A stretch of 64,000 nucleotides of DNA from an uncultured Eggerthella sp. (GCA_900540345.1 UQFK01000001.1:367707-431706), one strand, 5' to 3'. Positions 1-9,546 are shown, numbered from the stretch's first letter. Translations and numbers: made by a program. The notes: a model not told the origin generated them from the letters alone.

Positions 1-565
1 CCACATCATCGCCCACGTAATAGACGCACAGAAGCGGATCGCAAAGTGCATTCTCGAAATTGGCGACAGGCTGTTCGGTGACTACCGTAAGTGTTTGACC
101 TTCAGCGGAGATGCTCTCGATCGCAAGTGTTTCAGCGCCACGGCTGTTCTGCGCATAGGTGCGCTCCCATGCAGCCTTCACTGCTGCTGCATCGAGTGCC
201 TCACCATTGGAGAATGTGATGCCATCTTTGATCTTCACGGTCCACGTCTTGCCATCAGGACTGGTAGCAGACTCAGCAAGCCACGGTTCAGGCGTGAGGT
301 CATCACTCACACGGAATAAATTCTCGACGATGCCGTAATACGAAAGATACCAGCTATTCCAATCGGAGGCCGGGTCCATGCTCTCGGCGTAGAAATAGGT
401 TGTCGATCCTGCTTTCAGTTCTTTAGTAGCGTCAGATTCCGCAGGCGTACAGCCACTTGCGCAAAGCGCGCAGAGCGCAAACGTCGAAGCGATGAGCATC
501 GCGAGCAGCGCCTTGATCGGAGTGACTGCCTTCGTGTAAGTCCATCCTTGGTTCGGTCTTCTCAT
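1..565 (-). CDS. ABC transporter substrate-binding lipoprotein, family 5 (peptide/nickel type), 3' end cut by window
   Basis: I read this gene from the reverse strand. It starts at an ATG at 565 preceded by a GAAGGGA ribosome-binding site and stays open to base 1, so the carboxyl end lies outside the window. The first ~36 residues are a basic, hydrophobic signal peptide ending in a lipobox (LCASGC), so the mature protein should be a membrane-tethered lipoprotein. After it comes the start of a family-5 solute-binding fold: phrases such as YGIVENLF, WLAESATSPDGKTW and GITFSNGEALDA are typical of dipeptide/nickel-binding proteins. It follows two permease genes on the same strand with a 116-base gap. 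Its substrate cannot be told from this part. The upstream palindrome and the methyltransferase make a metal or metallophore cargo possible, but that is inference. Confidence 0.85.
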   Translation of the reverse strand, partial: MRRPNQGWTYTKAVTPIKALLAMLIASTFALCALCASGCTPAESDATKELKAGSTTYFYAESMDPASDWNSWYLSYYGIVENLFRVSDDLTPEPWLAESATSPDGKTWTVKIKDGITFSNGEALDAAAVKAAWERTYAQNSRGAETLAIESISAEGQTLTVVTEQPVANFENALCDPLLCVYYVGDDV

Positions 566-681
566 TCTACTTCCCTTCAGGTTCACGTTCTCTCTTCTCG
601 TCCTCTTTCCTTTCAGGTTCATCTTTTCTCTTCTCCCCTGTTTCCTTCCTCTGTTTTCTTTTGGATCTACGGCTTTTCTGC

Positions 682-1614
682 TCATCCTGCTTCCTGTTTT
701 CTTTCTCGCGATCGCTTTCTGTTGAACCGCTCGACAACTCCTCGTCCTTGCCCACCAAAGCTGAATAAGCGCCTGATGGGCGAGGTTCTTTCGAAATCAT
801 GCGTGCGTACGTCGAGCGCATCGCGCAAGGTGTCTCCTAAAAGGTTGAAGATGACCACGGTCACGAAGAGTGCGGCCATTGGTACGAGCATGCACCAGAT
901 CGCATATTGAAAGGTTGGTTGTGCTTCTGCCATCATCGCGCCCCATTCATTTGTTGGGCGCGCAGGTCCCAGACCGATGAACGAAAGGCCCGCCATGGTC
1001 AGGATGATATCGCTCATTGAAACCGCGCTGAGCACCGCGATCGGCCCAAGTGTCTGAGGCAAAAGATATTTTCGGATGATCGCACCAGCTTTTGCTCCGC
1101 AGACCCGTGCTGCGCAAACGCATTCAGAGGTCTTGAAAGAGAGCACAATACCCCTGACCAATCGTGCATACTGCGTCCAATAGACCGCCGAGATAGCGAT
1201 GATCATATTGAGCATTCCCTGTCCAAGGATCCCTGCAATAGCGACTGCCAGAACAAAACTAGGGAACGCTTGGAATGCAGTGATGAGCTTTGAAAGCACG
1301 AAGTCGACCGTACCGCCAAAAAAGCCTGCAGCTAGTCCGACCAGCGTGCCGAGTGCGAGCACTACTGCAACGACCGCTAGCCCGAGGGCGACCGACTCAC
1401 TTCCACCTGCGAGCGTGCGCGCCAAAACGTCGCGACCAAGCGTATCGCTGCCAAACAGGAAACCCGCTTCACCGGGCGACCTGAGTGAGCGTGCGAGATC
1501 GGTCGCGTTTGGATCGAAGGGCAGCAACAATGACGAAAGAGCAAGGCCAACGATGAGCGCTATCGCGAGTGAGAGCACGATGAAGAAATGCCTGCGAGCA
1601 CGACCTTTACGCAT
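682..1614 (-). CDS. ABC transporter permease, DppC/NikC type
   Basis: This is an inner-membrane permease of the binding-protein-dependent family that partners a DppB/NikB-type permease. I chose the ATG at 1614 because it overlaps the stop of the upstream permease by 8 bases (ATGCGTAA) with GGTGA in front; the longer frame reaching 1746 has no such support. The 310-residue protein has a first membrane segment near the amino end (HFFIVLSLAIALIVGLALSS), the FGSDTLGRDVLARTL block typical of DppC proteins, and a multi-spanning core. The coupling loop resembles the EAA motif (CAARVCGAKAGAII). The last ~30 residues after LRDALD are a basic tail longer than usual in the family. No ATPase genes are visible; they may lie beyond the window start. 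Confidence 0.9.
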   Translation of the reverse strand: MRKGRARRHFFIVLSLAIALIVGLALSSLLLPFDPNATDLARSLRSPGEAGFLFGSDTLGRDVLARTLAGGSESVALGLAVVAVVLALGTLVGLAAGFFGGTVDFVLSKLITAFQAFPSFVLAVAIAGILGQGMLNMIIAISAVYWTQYARLVRGIVLSFKTSECVCAARVCGAKAGAIIRKYLLPQTLGPIAVLSAVSMSDIILTMAGLSFIGLGPARPTNEWGAMMAEAQPTFQYAIWCMLVPMAALFVTVVIFNLLGDTLRDALDVRTHDFERTSPIRRLFSFGGQGRGVVERFNRKRSRERKQEAG

Positions 1615-2626
1615 CGCCTTCACCTCGACTCTCGCGCTTTCGTACTGGCGTGGGCGTCTGCGTAGAAGCTGCGTTTGCATAGCCGCGTGCGCGTCTACGT
1701 GTGCGTTTCGCCGTGCGGGGATCGACGAAGCGATAGGAGCTGTCAACGAGCGCGTTGATGAGCAAGTAGATGATCGCCATCACGAGCGCATAGGCACCGA
1801 TGAGCGGATAGTCACGATGCCCTACCGCCTCGATAGCTGCAAGTCCCACTCCTGGCCAGTTGAAGATGCTCTCAACAATGGCTGAACCGCCAAGCAGCAT
1901 ACCAAACGACACACCCACCAACGTCAACAAAGGGATGCTCAGATTGCGCAGCACATGCACCCAAAGGATGCGCGCCTCAGAAACTCCTCGTGCACGCAGC
2001 CCTTCCACGTATCTGCTTCCGAGTTGCTCGATCGCATATCCGCGCACTTGACGAGCAAACCACGCCGAAAGTGGCAACGCCATCGCAAGTGTTGGCATGA
2101 GAATACCTGCAAAGTCGCGCGTTGCCATGACGCCAAAGAGATGCAAGCGTACCGAGAGCACGTAAAGCAAAAGCAGCGCAACGAAGAACGAGGGCATCGA
2201 GTTGAAGAAATAGGTGACGAATCGCATGATAGTGTCGAAGATGCCTCCACGTCGTTGCGCACAGATAAGCCCGATAGGAATCGCGAGTGCGAGCGTGAGC
2301 AAGATCGAAGTGATCGAAAGCGCAAGCGTATAGGGAATCGCAGCGAAGAGCATCTTTGCAACCGGAGCGCCAGTGCGAAACGATGTACCGAGATCTCCCT
2401 GGAAGATGCCACTCACCCAGGTGAGATACTGCGTCATAAAAGGCTGATCGAGACCGAGTTCTGCGCGCTTTGCGGCAAGTTGCTCAGCGCTCGGGACGAT
2501 CCCGACGCTCGTAAACGAGCGGATAGCAGCATCAGTGGGCGAAAAATACGAAAGCGCAAAGGCGATGATGCTCACCAAGACGATGACCATAAGCGAACCT
2601 ACGAGCGAGCGCGAAGCCCTACGCAT
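1607..2626 (-). CDS. ABC transporter permease, DppB/NikB type
   Basis: This is the first permease of the peptide/nickel transporter. I start it at the ATG at 2626, giving 339 residues. There the protein begins MRRASRSLVGSLMVIVLVSI, the usual DppB amino end of basic residues followed by a membrane helix. The open frame continues to 2887 using a TTG, but those extra 87 residues are polar, overlap the methyltransferase gene and look non-coding. The ribosome-binding site before 2626 is weak, so the start is not certain. Family features are a large extracellular loop after helix 1 with LGLDQPFMTQYLTWV, the EAA-like loop YVEGLRARGVSEARILWVHV, and the GSAIVESIFNWPGVG block. It overlaps the next permease by 8 bases, so the two are probably translated together. 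Confidence 0.88.
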   Translation of the reverse strand: MRRASRSLVGSLMVIVLVSIIAFALSYFSPTDAAIRSFTSVGIVPSAEQLAAKRAELGLDQPFMTQYLTWVSGIFQGDLGTSFRTGAPVAKMLFAAIPYTLALSITSILLTLALAIPIGLICAQRRGGIFDTIMRFVTYFFNSMPSFFVALLLLYVLSVRLHLFGVMATRDFAGILMPTLAMALPLSAWFARQVRGYAIEQLGSRYVEGLRARGVSEARILWVHVLRNLSIPLLTLVGVSFGMLLGGSAIVESIFNWPGVGLAAIEAVGHRDYPLIGAYALVMAIIYLLINALVDSSYRFVDPRTAKRTRRRARGYANAASTQTPTPVRKRESRGEGDA

Positions 2627-2762
2627 GAACGAGCTCAGACGCGAACCAACAGAAGGACCCGTGGGCGAACTTGACAACAAACAGGGCGCTTCACCCGTAT
2701 GCGAATCCACGAACGAACGGCTGGATGTATGCGTGTTTTGAGTTGTCGAATATGTTCGCTTC

Positions 2763-2815
2763 GCCTTTTGCATTGCGGGATGTTCGTCTGCCTTACGCAT
2801 TGCGGGATCTATGGT
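2763..2815. repeat. Short tandem repeat between methyltransferase and permease genes
   Basis: Two adjacent copies of a ~27-base unit share the core GCATTGCGGGAT. They fill part of the 209-base gap between the methyltransferase stop and the chosen permease start. This is one of many such repeats in the window. Confidence 0.6.
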
Positions 2816-2835
2816 TTCGGTCGCCTTGGCATGAC

Positions 2836-3918
2836 TTACAGCGCACGTTCGCTCAAACGAGCGCCAACATCGGCCGTTTCCCCGCAAGCTTTCGTGGCCT
2901 CGATAGCAAAGAGCGGAGATGTTGCATAAAACGCCTGCTCACCTTCGTTCCATACGCGACGATATATCAACTCGTCAGCTACGATCTTCGTAAAACCAAG
3001 CGTTTTGAGCACTGCTTCATCCCATGAAGGTCGCTGATGATATGTATGCGGAAGCTCGCGGGCGATCGCTTCGCAGCGACGCTCTTGTGCGGTGCTCGCG
3101 AAGGATCGATCGCCCCAGTTTAAAATCGAAGGGTCGAGCTGATCGCAGAGACGTTCACGATCGAGCGCTTCATCTGCTAGGTAGGTGTACCAGTTCGCAT
3201 CGAACACGAGTAGCTTGCCGCCTGGCTTCAAGACACGCTGCCATTCGGCATAGGTAGCGACAGGATCGCGCATGAGCCAGGTGACGTTTCTGGAGATGAC
3301 CACATCGTATACATCAGAGACGAAGGGGAGCTTCCCGATGTCGCCACAGAAGAATTCAACAAGATCAGGCCTGCCAGCTTGCGAGACGTTCTCACATGCG
3401 CGCTCGAGCATTTGCGTAGCGCAATCGACCGCATGGACATGACAACCCAGCTGGGATAAAAGAATTTCGAAGAAGCCCGGGCCGCAACCAAGATCGAGCA
3501 CTTTTAGTCCAGCGAGCGGACGATCAGCTAGGAACGAAAGATTGCCTGACGACAAAGGATCGTTCATGGGCAAGAGAGCCCCTGCAAGCGGACAATCGCC
3601 TGCGGTCTTGATCGCATTCATGCGTGCGTGTGATCCAAGCTTCTCGATCAGAACATCGCACCAAGCCTGGTAATGCGCATCGTTAAGTTCATCCCAAATG
3701 CCATTCGAATAGGTGGATGAGCGCTCATCCCAATAGTTGACGATCGCGTCTTCGAGCGTCCTTGTTGTTGCGCTCTTTGCAAACACGCGCTCTGTAAGAT
3801 CGCCTTTTGCCTGGTCATGCGCTGTAAGGTTGCATCCTACGGAATCGCCCTCTACAACTCCGTAATCTAGAAGTTCGTACTCTACAACTCCACGATCCAC
3901 AAGTTCGCACTCATGCAC
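2836..3918 (-). CDS. Class I SAM-dependent methyltransferase
   Basis: The protein carries the class I methyltransferase nucleotide-binding motif LDLGCGPGFFE near residue 140, followed by the acidic strand end HAVDCATQMLERA and a motif-IV-like DVVISRNVTWLM, so it should transfer a methyl group from S-adenosylmethionine. The acceptor is unknown. I use the GTG at 3918, preceded by GGGAGA at six bases. The amino end holds two near-identical copies of a ten-residue unit (CELVDRGVVE / YELLDYGVVE), a 30-base in-frame tandem repeat. At 360 residues it is longer than the ~250 of simple UbiE-like enzymes. It heads a presumed operon with the permeases and binding protein. Methyltransferases next to family-5 transporters can belong to metal or metallophore systems; that role is only inferred here. 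Confidence 0.85.
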   Translation of the reverse strand: MHECELVDRGVVEYELLDYGVVEGDSVGCNLTAHDQAKGDLTERVFAKSATTRTLEDAIVNYWDERSSTYSNGIWDELNDAHYQAWCDVLIEKLGSHARMNAIKTAGDCPLAGALLPMNDPLSSGNLSFLADRPLAGLKVLDLGCGPGFFEILLSQLGCHVHAVDCATQMLERACENVSQAGRPDLVEFFCGDIGKLPFVSDVYDVVISRNVTWLMRDPVATYAEWQRVLKPGGKLLVFDANWYTYLADEALDRERLCDQLDPSILNWGDRSFASTAQERRCEAIARELPHTYHQRPSWDEAVLKTLGFTKIVADELIYRRVWNEGEQAFYATSPLFAIEATKACGETADVGARLSERAL

Positions 3919-3938
3919 GGCATTCTCCCTCGCTGTAA

Positions 3939-3965
3939 GTATTACGAATAATAAAATTGTAATAC
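3939..3965. promoter_or_regulatory. Palindromic candidate operator upstream of the methyltransferase/ABC operon
   Basis: A perfect 7-base inverted repeat, GTATTAC and GTAATAC, flanks 13 AT-rich bases and ends 21 bases before the GTG start. The half-site GTATTA and its spacing recall nickel-responsive NikR boxes (GTATGA-N16-TCATAC), but the match is not exact and no regulator gene is in view. Confidence 0.5.
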
Positions 3966-3969
3966 CTTA

Positions 3970-4037
3970 TGTGAGGCACACGCCTGAAAAAGTGTTACCG
4001 AATAAAATTTCGTATCATTTCAAGGGGTGGGCGGTGC
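3970..4037. other. Intergenic, no gene seen
   Basis: This is the start of a ~790-base gap (3919-4704). It holds no recognisable gene; the rest of the gap contains a 198-base dispersed repeat, purine-rich sequence, a ~30-base tandem array and a terminator, listed separately. Confidence 0.5.
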
Positions 4038-4235
4038 TTTTGCAGTCAAAACCTCATTTTTTGCTTGAGATTTGCGCTTATATACACATTTCGAACTCCG
4101 TGCGGCCGAAAAACAGCTATTTGCTCCCAATTCTGCTTCAGAATTACGGTTATATACACATTTCAAGCAACTTGAAGCAAAAAGCGTGCATATGAACGTG
4201 TTTTTCAAACATTTTTTGCAGAAAAGACTGCAAAA
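4038..4235 (+). repeat. Dispersed inverted-repeat element, copy R1 (198 bp)
   Basis: The element is bounded by TTTTGCAGTC and its exact complement GACTGCAAAA. Inside are two same-direction boxes resembling TTGCGSTTATATACACA and an opposite-direction box near the right end, so the whole can fold into a long imperfect hairpin. Copies at 51947-52145 and 53699-53897 have the same size and plan. Short frames on both strands inside it are products of the repeat. Confidence 0.75.
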
Positions 4236-4529
4236 GTCGACGATTCAGGCGAAAGAAAAGTGAAAAGCAAGCGAAAGGCGAGCAAATGACAGGCGAAACC
4301 AAGTAAAAGACGAACAGATGACGAACAGAAAGGAGGCAGAAAAGGAGACGGAAAAGGAGAGGCAAGCAAAGCTTAAACAGGATACAAAAACGAGTGTTGA
4401 GATAACGCGAGCAGGGCACAACAAGGTGCGAGCAGAATACGACCGGATCCGCGCCGCGCACTGTGTGCGGACGGAGCACGACAAGTAGCATCCGCTGATA
4501 GTGGCCCGAATTGTATGATTATTTACATG

Positions 4530-4645
4530 ATCTCGCATCAGGCTTCATTACGACACCCCGATCTCACATCAGGTTTCGTGCGGCACTTCGATCTCGCACC
4601 AGCTTCTATACGACACTTCGATCTTGCATCAGGCTTCATAAGGCA
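4530..4645. repeat. Tandem array, ~30-base unit, four copies
   Basis: Four successive copies of a 30-31-base unit begin GATCTCGCATCAGG (or close variants) and end near CGACACTTC. The array lies just downstream of the adhesin terminator. The unit length is not a clean multiple of three and no frame crosses it. Confidence 0.75.
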
Positions 4646-4647
4646 TA

Positions 4648-4682
4648 GGCAACTAAAGGCGCCTTAGATGCCTTTAGTTGCC
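4648..4682 (-). terminator. Hairpin terminator of the adhesin operon
   Basis: A perfect 13-base-pair hairpin (GGCAACTAAAGGC with nine-base loop) lies 22 bases past the adhesin stop. It lacks a clear T-run on the minus strand, so its efficiency is uncertain. Confidence 0.6.
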
Positions 4683-4704
4683 TTATTGTGCCTTTAACGT
4701 ACTT

Positions 4705-7700
4705 TTATCGTGCGTGCCTGCCACCCACTCGAGCGGCCTGAGCACGAGCATATCGCTGGGCGATAAGCGCTCCTGTACCCGCAAGAATGCAGATCACAAC
4801 AAAGATATACGGGATGTTGTCGCCAAGCCGTTCGAGCAACGAACCTTCTCCATCCCCGCCTCCGTCTTCACCTGAAGCGCCCGGACCACCTGGACCATCA
4901 GGATCATTCGGGTCATCGGGATCGTTAGGATCCTCAGGGTCGCTGGGCTTATCTTGCGAATTCACGAAAGCAGCCTGATGCACCGCATCTTTTTCCACCT
5001 TGCCTTCGATCATACCACTTGTCGGCGAGACGAAAAGGCCATCTTGGTTCGCATCAGTTTCACTCACGCGATAGGTATACCCCTCAGGAATACCCATCAC
5101 GACCAGATCTTCGTCATGATGCAGAACGATCTCTTCTCCGCTCGCGATATATCCTGTGCGATCTCGTCCATAGAAGTAGAACTTCTCAGTATCAGGAAGT
5201 TCGTTACCCTCGCGATCGAAGATGGTGAGTTTGAAATGGAACAGCCGCATGTACTGATCGTCCGAAAGCGTCTGACCTTCAACGGTTTTACTGATCGACA
5301 CACTGCCCGCAGCAGGTGCTTCGTTGTTGTAATCGCTCACGATAACAGTATTGATCAGGCTGAATAAGCTCGTGATATCCATATCACCCAGATCATCGGC
5401 ATTTGCCTCAGAGTGCTCAGGGTCATTTGGATCGTCATGAGCATGAAGATTCTGCTGAACACGCGTGCGCAAATAACCCGTATCCGTCACGAAGAACGGT
5501 TGAATGTTCTTGCCACCATCTGCATCGGAAAGGCCGTAATCGACGACCGCATTCTGGCCATAATGAAGGTTCATTGAGCGTGGAATCTCAGCAGAGCCCG
5601 TGTCGTCGAGGTAAACATCTTTCCAGTCTTGCAGACCAAAACTACCTGAAGGCTGCGACTGAGCAAATGAGGTGATATCGCGCAACGTGATGTTCACATC
5701 GCCTTCAGAGGCATACTGAACCATCGTCTGCGTGAGCTTACCTACCCCAGCCGAAACACTTACACCATCATCGCTTGTGCCTGCATCGGCATAGATAGAA
5801 TACACGCCTACCTTAACCGGAATGATAGTGTCGTTGATGTCACACCCATCAGGAGCTTGTGTTTCCTTCAAATAATAGGTAGCTGCACCTGACTCGTACG
5901 AAACATTCGGCCACGCAATATCTGCATATCCTTGCTCGTCCGCCTCATGACTTTGACGCGGCTCGAAGATGAGCATGCCATCATTTCCCTCAATGGTTGC
6001 CGTACGACCTGATGCCGCACGATTCGTGTCGTTTTGCGCATCGGATTCAGAGGTATAGAGCGCAAATTCAGCACCATTGCGAGCAATGCCATTCTGGTCG
6101 ATCTTCGTCACGCGAAGCTGACGCTGCTCATTAGGAATATAGAGCACCGTTCTGAAGTTACGGATGAACTCGGAAATGTCGAGTGCGCTATAACCACGAT
6201 CTTGGAACATCTCAGGATCGGGATTCATCTTATTCGCAAGCGCGCTGATGTTTTCACCCGGCTCCCCATTATCTGCATCGACCGCCGCCATTGCGACCTT
6301 GCCAAGTGCCGCGTAGCGCTCTTCTGAGCTCATTGCTTGCACATTAGCTTCAGAAACACCCAGAGCATTTGCAAGTGCCGTCGGTGTGATGATCGCGTAG
6401 AACATCCTCATGTCACCATCGGGATTGGTAAGGATGTAGCGATCAGCGCGTCCTGGAAGATTTTGAAGCGTGCCCTCAAGACGACCGTTTACGCTATTCC
6501 AATCCAGATGCCAAGCTGGCGTATTGTTATTGTCGAGATGCTCCTCAGAGCGATAGTGTTCAGCTGATTGCATGAGCGCAGCAGTGAGCGTAGCGACACG
6601 CGTATCTCTACGATATTGCTCGTAATCAGCATTCAGATCACCCACATGCACAGTTTGAAAGCCAGCAAGATTATCGCCATAGAGCGGGAACCACGCGCGA
6701 TTGCTGTTATAGCTTGCCTGTTTGATCATCGGAACAGCGACCACCAGGCCATATTGCTGCACATCGACAGGAACATGCGCAGAGTCAACTCCGACGAGTT
6801 CGTCATCGGGGATCTTGGTCACCTGGCCGCCGTCTTCACCGATCTGACCATAGTAGATCGATCCAGTATTGCCCGTAACATAGCTGTTGAAGCTCGCATA
6901 TGCACCTGATTGATAGCGGTTATTGACGATGAGCATCGTGTTTTGGGGGTTGAAGCGAATGAGCAAGTCAGTAGGCACAGCCTTATATCCAGAAGGAGCC
7001 TTTGTCTCGCGCAAGATATAGAGCAGACCCTCGCTTCCCCCGTCGTAGCGGTCAGAGAAATTAAAGGGTTCCTCTTCGCCATCTTTCGAAGTCTCGCCAC
7101 TGGTGAACTTCGCCTCGCCCTTCTCATCGGTCACAACATGCGCGAGCGGCTCACCGATGGTCGAAACCTGATCGAGCGTAACGTCAGCAGCGTTTTCTGC
7201 ATTCGTGCCTTCAGGAACACTAACTGCGTAGAGATCGAACTCGGCACCAGCGAGCGGATTGCCGTTCTGATCGACCTTCTTGACCTGCTGATAGAGCGCT
7301 GGCTGGAGATTGAACCTGAGCGCTAGCGACGAATCATAATTACCACGCTCCATATAGAACATCTTGAGCGTATGCGAAGTGCTCGATGCGAAGGTATCGC
7401 CATTCCAACGCACATCATCGGCCTTACCGGCTGCCTCAAACATCTCCTTGATGGTAGTGCTTTGAACAGGATCCGATTTGATACTGTTGCCTTCCGCATC
7501 AACCGTATAAGCAGTACCCAGATCGATCTCGCCCGTTGCGAAGTTGATCGTACCGTAAAGCTCCGAATGAATGCCGCCCAGGTCAAGCACAAGTACGTCA
7601 TCAACAAAGATCCACAGATCGTCATCCCCGATAAACTCGAAGGTCATATCATTCGAACCAACCTTGCCATCAATCGGCTGGCGGAAAGAAGTTTCCATGG

Positions 7701-9171
7701 TCAGACCCAGATGATGATTCACTGCTTCTTCATTGACAATGTCAGGGCGCATGCCGCCCGTTCCGGCAGGATTGTTATTGTTGTCTGCACGCAGATTGTT
7801 TACCAGCTGACCATCTGCTCCCAGCTTGAAAGCATGCTCGGCCGAGTTGAACGGGAAGAAACCCCCTACTGAATTCTCGTCGCCATCAGTACGAAGTCCT
7901 GCTGGTGCATCATAGAGTGTGAAATGTCCCGAGCTATCCCCTTGAGGATCATCGACGAACTCCGCAAAGTTCTTACGCATGTTGTAATAGTAATAGCCTT
8001 GGTCATCAATCTGAAATAGGCCAGTGACGTTTTCATATGATTCTTTGCCCGCTACTGTGGTATCAGGATCGAAGAGGTATTGAAGCGAACGAGTGTCAGT
8101 TGAAAGGTCGGAACCAGTCGCCCAATCTACGCCATAAGCCGTTCCTGCAAAGGCGCCCTTATAGAGACTACTTGCCTCAGATTCTGTTTGCGGAAACACG
8201 CTGAAATCGAATGAGCTTCCATTCGCCGCCGCTTCAGCCTGGGCTTGAACTGCGCGACCGATATTCCAACCGAGCACCGGATCGAACCTTCCATTGCCAA
8301 CCGTATTCGCAAGGCTGCGGCTATAGAGCGGACCTGCATTACCGTAGATCATCTCATTCGGGCTCCAGGTCGAGCTACGTGATGCGGTGCTATAAAACTC
8401 GGTATTGACGTTATAGCCGGTCTGGTCGTTCGCATTGATGACGGGATACCCATCATTCAACGTGGCCTCAACGATGTTCTGCATGCCAGCATGCTGCTGT
8501 GCAATCTCGCCGTATCCCGCTACCAAACCTTGATTCCAGTAACCCAAATGGCGCATTCCGTCACCAAACGTGAGGAGACGACCTGTATTGATATTGTTTG
8601 AACCAGTTAACCATGTGGTGTAATTATCATAAGGAGTCAAGGCTGCCGTAGATCCCAAAGTATCAGTCCCAGCCGTTGCGCCTGATGATGCAACCTTCCC
8701 TGTCGAATAATCGAATAGATTGACCGTAGTATTGCCGGGATTCAATCCAGGAACCACATGAGAAGCAAGCTCTTCAGCGGTGACGCTCTGTGCAGATATT
8801 CCTGATCCTGGAAAAGCAGTATCCTCGTCTGAAGGCACATACACACCCTCAAGGATGCGCTGTGCATCATTCATGGCGCCAAAAGGATCTTGCTCAGAAA
8901 TTGACGCAATGCTTTCGCCGGTCAAGGCAGAACTAGTATGTTCAGGATTGTTGTCGGCGTTGTTGATGCCACTACCGCTGTTTTGAGGGTTAACATTTTC
9001 GATCGTGGTCGTGGTCGTATTCTCTGGTTCATCCGCATAGGAAAGAGCAGGGATGCCAGCAGCTGGAAGCGAAAGTGCGATGGCTAGGATCGCGGCAATG
9101 GAACAGGCGAAGATCTTGTTTGCTGCCTGCTTGGTGTGTTTGAGTGTTGCGTTCGTAAGCAGTCGTTTCAT
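4705..9171 (-). CDS. Large secreted adhesin: fibro-slime domain, SpaA-like domains, C-terminal membrane anchor
   Basis: This 1488-residue surface protein is probably an adhesin or fibre tip. A signal peptide occupies residues 1-~46. A fibro-slime domain lies around residues 490-650, recognised by FIGDDDLWIFVDDVLVLDLGG followed by HTLKMFYMERG. SpaA/Cna-B-like domains begin near 634 (VKKVDQNGNPLAGAEFDLYA) and 1020 (RVTKIDQNG), the typical starts of isopeptide-bonded pilin modules. Near 1290 a further domain begins SVSISKTVEGQTL, like the T-antigen/pilin module. A Pro-Asp-rich linker leads to a membrane helix (YIFVVICILAGTGALIAQ) and a basic tail. No LPXTG motif precedes that helix, so it is either anchored only by the membrane or sorted by an unusual motif. 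It is the last gene of the surface operon. Confidence 0.85.
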   Translation of the reverse strand: MKRLLTNATLKHTKQAANKIFACSIAAILAIALSLPAAGIPALSYADEPENTTTTTIENVNPQNSGSGINNADNNPEHTSSALTGESIASISEQDPFGAMNDAQRILEGVYVPSDEDTAFPGSGISAQSVTAEELASHVVPGLNPGNTTVNLFDYSTGKVASSGATAGTDTLGSTAALTPYDNYTTWLTGSNNINTGRLLTFGDGMRHLGYWNQGLVAGYGEIAQQHAGMQNIVEATLNDGYPVINANDQTGYNVNTEFYSTASRSSTWSPNEMIYGNAGPLYSRSLANTVGNGRFDPVLGWNIGRAVQAQAEAAANGSSFDFSVFPQTESEASSLYKGAFAGTAYGVDWATGSDLSTDTRSLQYLFDPDTTVAGKESYENVTGLFQIDDQGYYYYNMRKNFAEFVDDPQGDSSGHFTLYDAPAGLRTDGDENSVGGFFPFNSAEHAFKLGADGQLVNNLRADNNNNPAGTGGMRPDIVNEEAVNHHLGLTMETSFRQPIDGKVGSNDMTFEFIGDDDLWIFVDDVLVLDLGGIHSELYGTINFATGEIDLGTAYTVDAEGNSIKSDPVQSTTIKEMFEAAGKADDVRWNGDTFASSTSHTLKMFYMERGNYDSSLALRFNLQPALYQQVKKVDQNGNPLAGAEFDLYAVSVPEGTNAENAADVTLDQVSTIGEPLAHVVTDEKGEAKFTSGETSKDGEEEPFNFSDRYDGGSEGLLYILRETKAPSGYKAVPTDLLIRFNPQNTMLIVNNRYQSGAYASFNSYVTGNTGSIYYGQIGEDGGQVTKIPDDELVGVDSAHVPVDVQQYGLVVAVPMIKQASYNSNRAWFPLYGDNLAGFQTVHVGDLNADYEQYRRDTRVATLTAALMQSAEHYRSEEHLDNNNTPAWHLDWNSVNGRLEGTLQNLPGRADRYILTNPDGDMRMFYAIITPTALANALGVSEANVQAMSSEERYAALGKVAMAAVDADNGEPGENISALANKMNPDPEMFQDRGYSALDISEFIRNFRTVLYIPNEQRQLRVTKIDQNGIARNGAEFALYTSESDAQNDTNRAASGRTATIEGNDGMLIFEPRQSHEADEQGYADIAWPNVSYESGAATYYLKETQAPDGCDINDTIIPVKVGVYSIYADAGTSDDGVSVSAGVGKLTQTMVQYASEGDVNITLRDITSFAQSQPSGSFGLQDWKDVYLDDTGSAEIPRSMNLHYGQNAVVDYGLSDADGGKNIQPFFVTDTGYLRTRVQQNLHAHDDPNDPEHSEANADDLGDMDITSLFSLINTVIVSDYNNEAPAAGSVSISKTVEGQTLSDDQYMRLFHFKLTIFDREGNELPDTEKFYFYGRDRTGYIASGEEIVLHHDEDLVVMGIPEGYTYRVSETDANQDGLFVSPTSGMIEGKVEKDAVHQAAFVNSQDKPSDPEDPNDPDDPNDPDGPGGPGASGEDGGGDGEGSLLERLGDNIPYIFVVICILAGTGALIAQRYARAQAARVGGRHAR

Positions 9172-9233
9172 GGGTTTTCCCTATTCGATTTTTGCTTTGG
9201 GAACGTTCTTGCGCGAAACTTCCCTATTTTGTC

Positions 9234-9250
9234 AATAGTTTAATACTATT
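9234..9250. promoter_or_regulatory. Small palindrome in the adhesin upstream region
   Basis: AATAGT and ACTATT form a 6-base inverted repeat around five bases, adjoining a TTGACA-like hexamer on the minus strand ~60 bases before the adhesin start. It may be an operator of a local promoter. The 375-base gap 9172-9546 otherwise holds only the hairpin at 9427-9462 and nothing coding. Confidence 0.35.
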
Positions 9251-9426
9251 TATGCCACTTGAACAGCGATTATCACGAAAACTTCTCTCGTGTACGATCA
9301 TTTTTTGCTCACGTGCTCAGGAGCGCTGCAACAACCACGCGAAAAAGCACGTTCAGGGCTCTATCTTGCATCCCGATGCCGAGAAGGCTGATCTTAGAGA
9401 CACCTCGCTAGCAGGACCCCATAAAG

Positions 9427-9462
9427 GGAAAGAGGCCAGGTCGTAAGACCCAGCCTCTTTCC
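9427..9462 (-). terminator. Hairpin after the MucBP surface-protein gene
   Basis: A ten-base perfect stem (GGAAAGAGGC/GCCTCTTTCC) encloses a second small stem (GGTC/GACC). It sits ~85 bases past the stop at 9547 in the gap before the adhesin gene. There is no strong T-run, so it may only attenuate read-through. Confidence 0.5.
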
Positions 9463-9546
9463 TTCGAACCCGCTCCCAAGCTAAGCGGGGGTTATCTTTG
9501 CTCTACAAGACGACTTATTGCTTACATCGACTTGCGTGCGATGCGC

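Noticed and set aside
2627..2887. Longer amino end of the DppB-type permease
   Set aside because: It relies on a TTG, overlaps the methyltransferase gene and contains a repeat; family proteins start at the membrane helix.
4705..4860. LPXTG sorting signal in the 1488-residue adhesin
   Set aside because: No LPXTG-like motif stands before the terminal helix; only a membrane segment and basic tail are visible.
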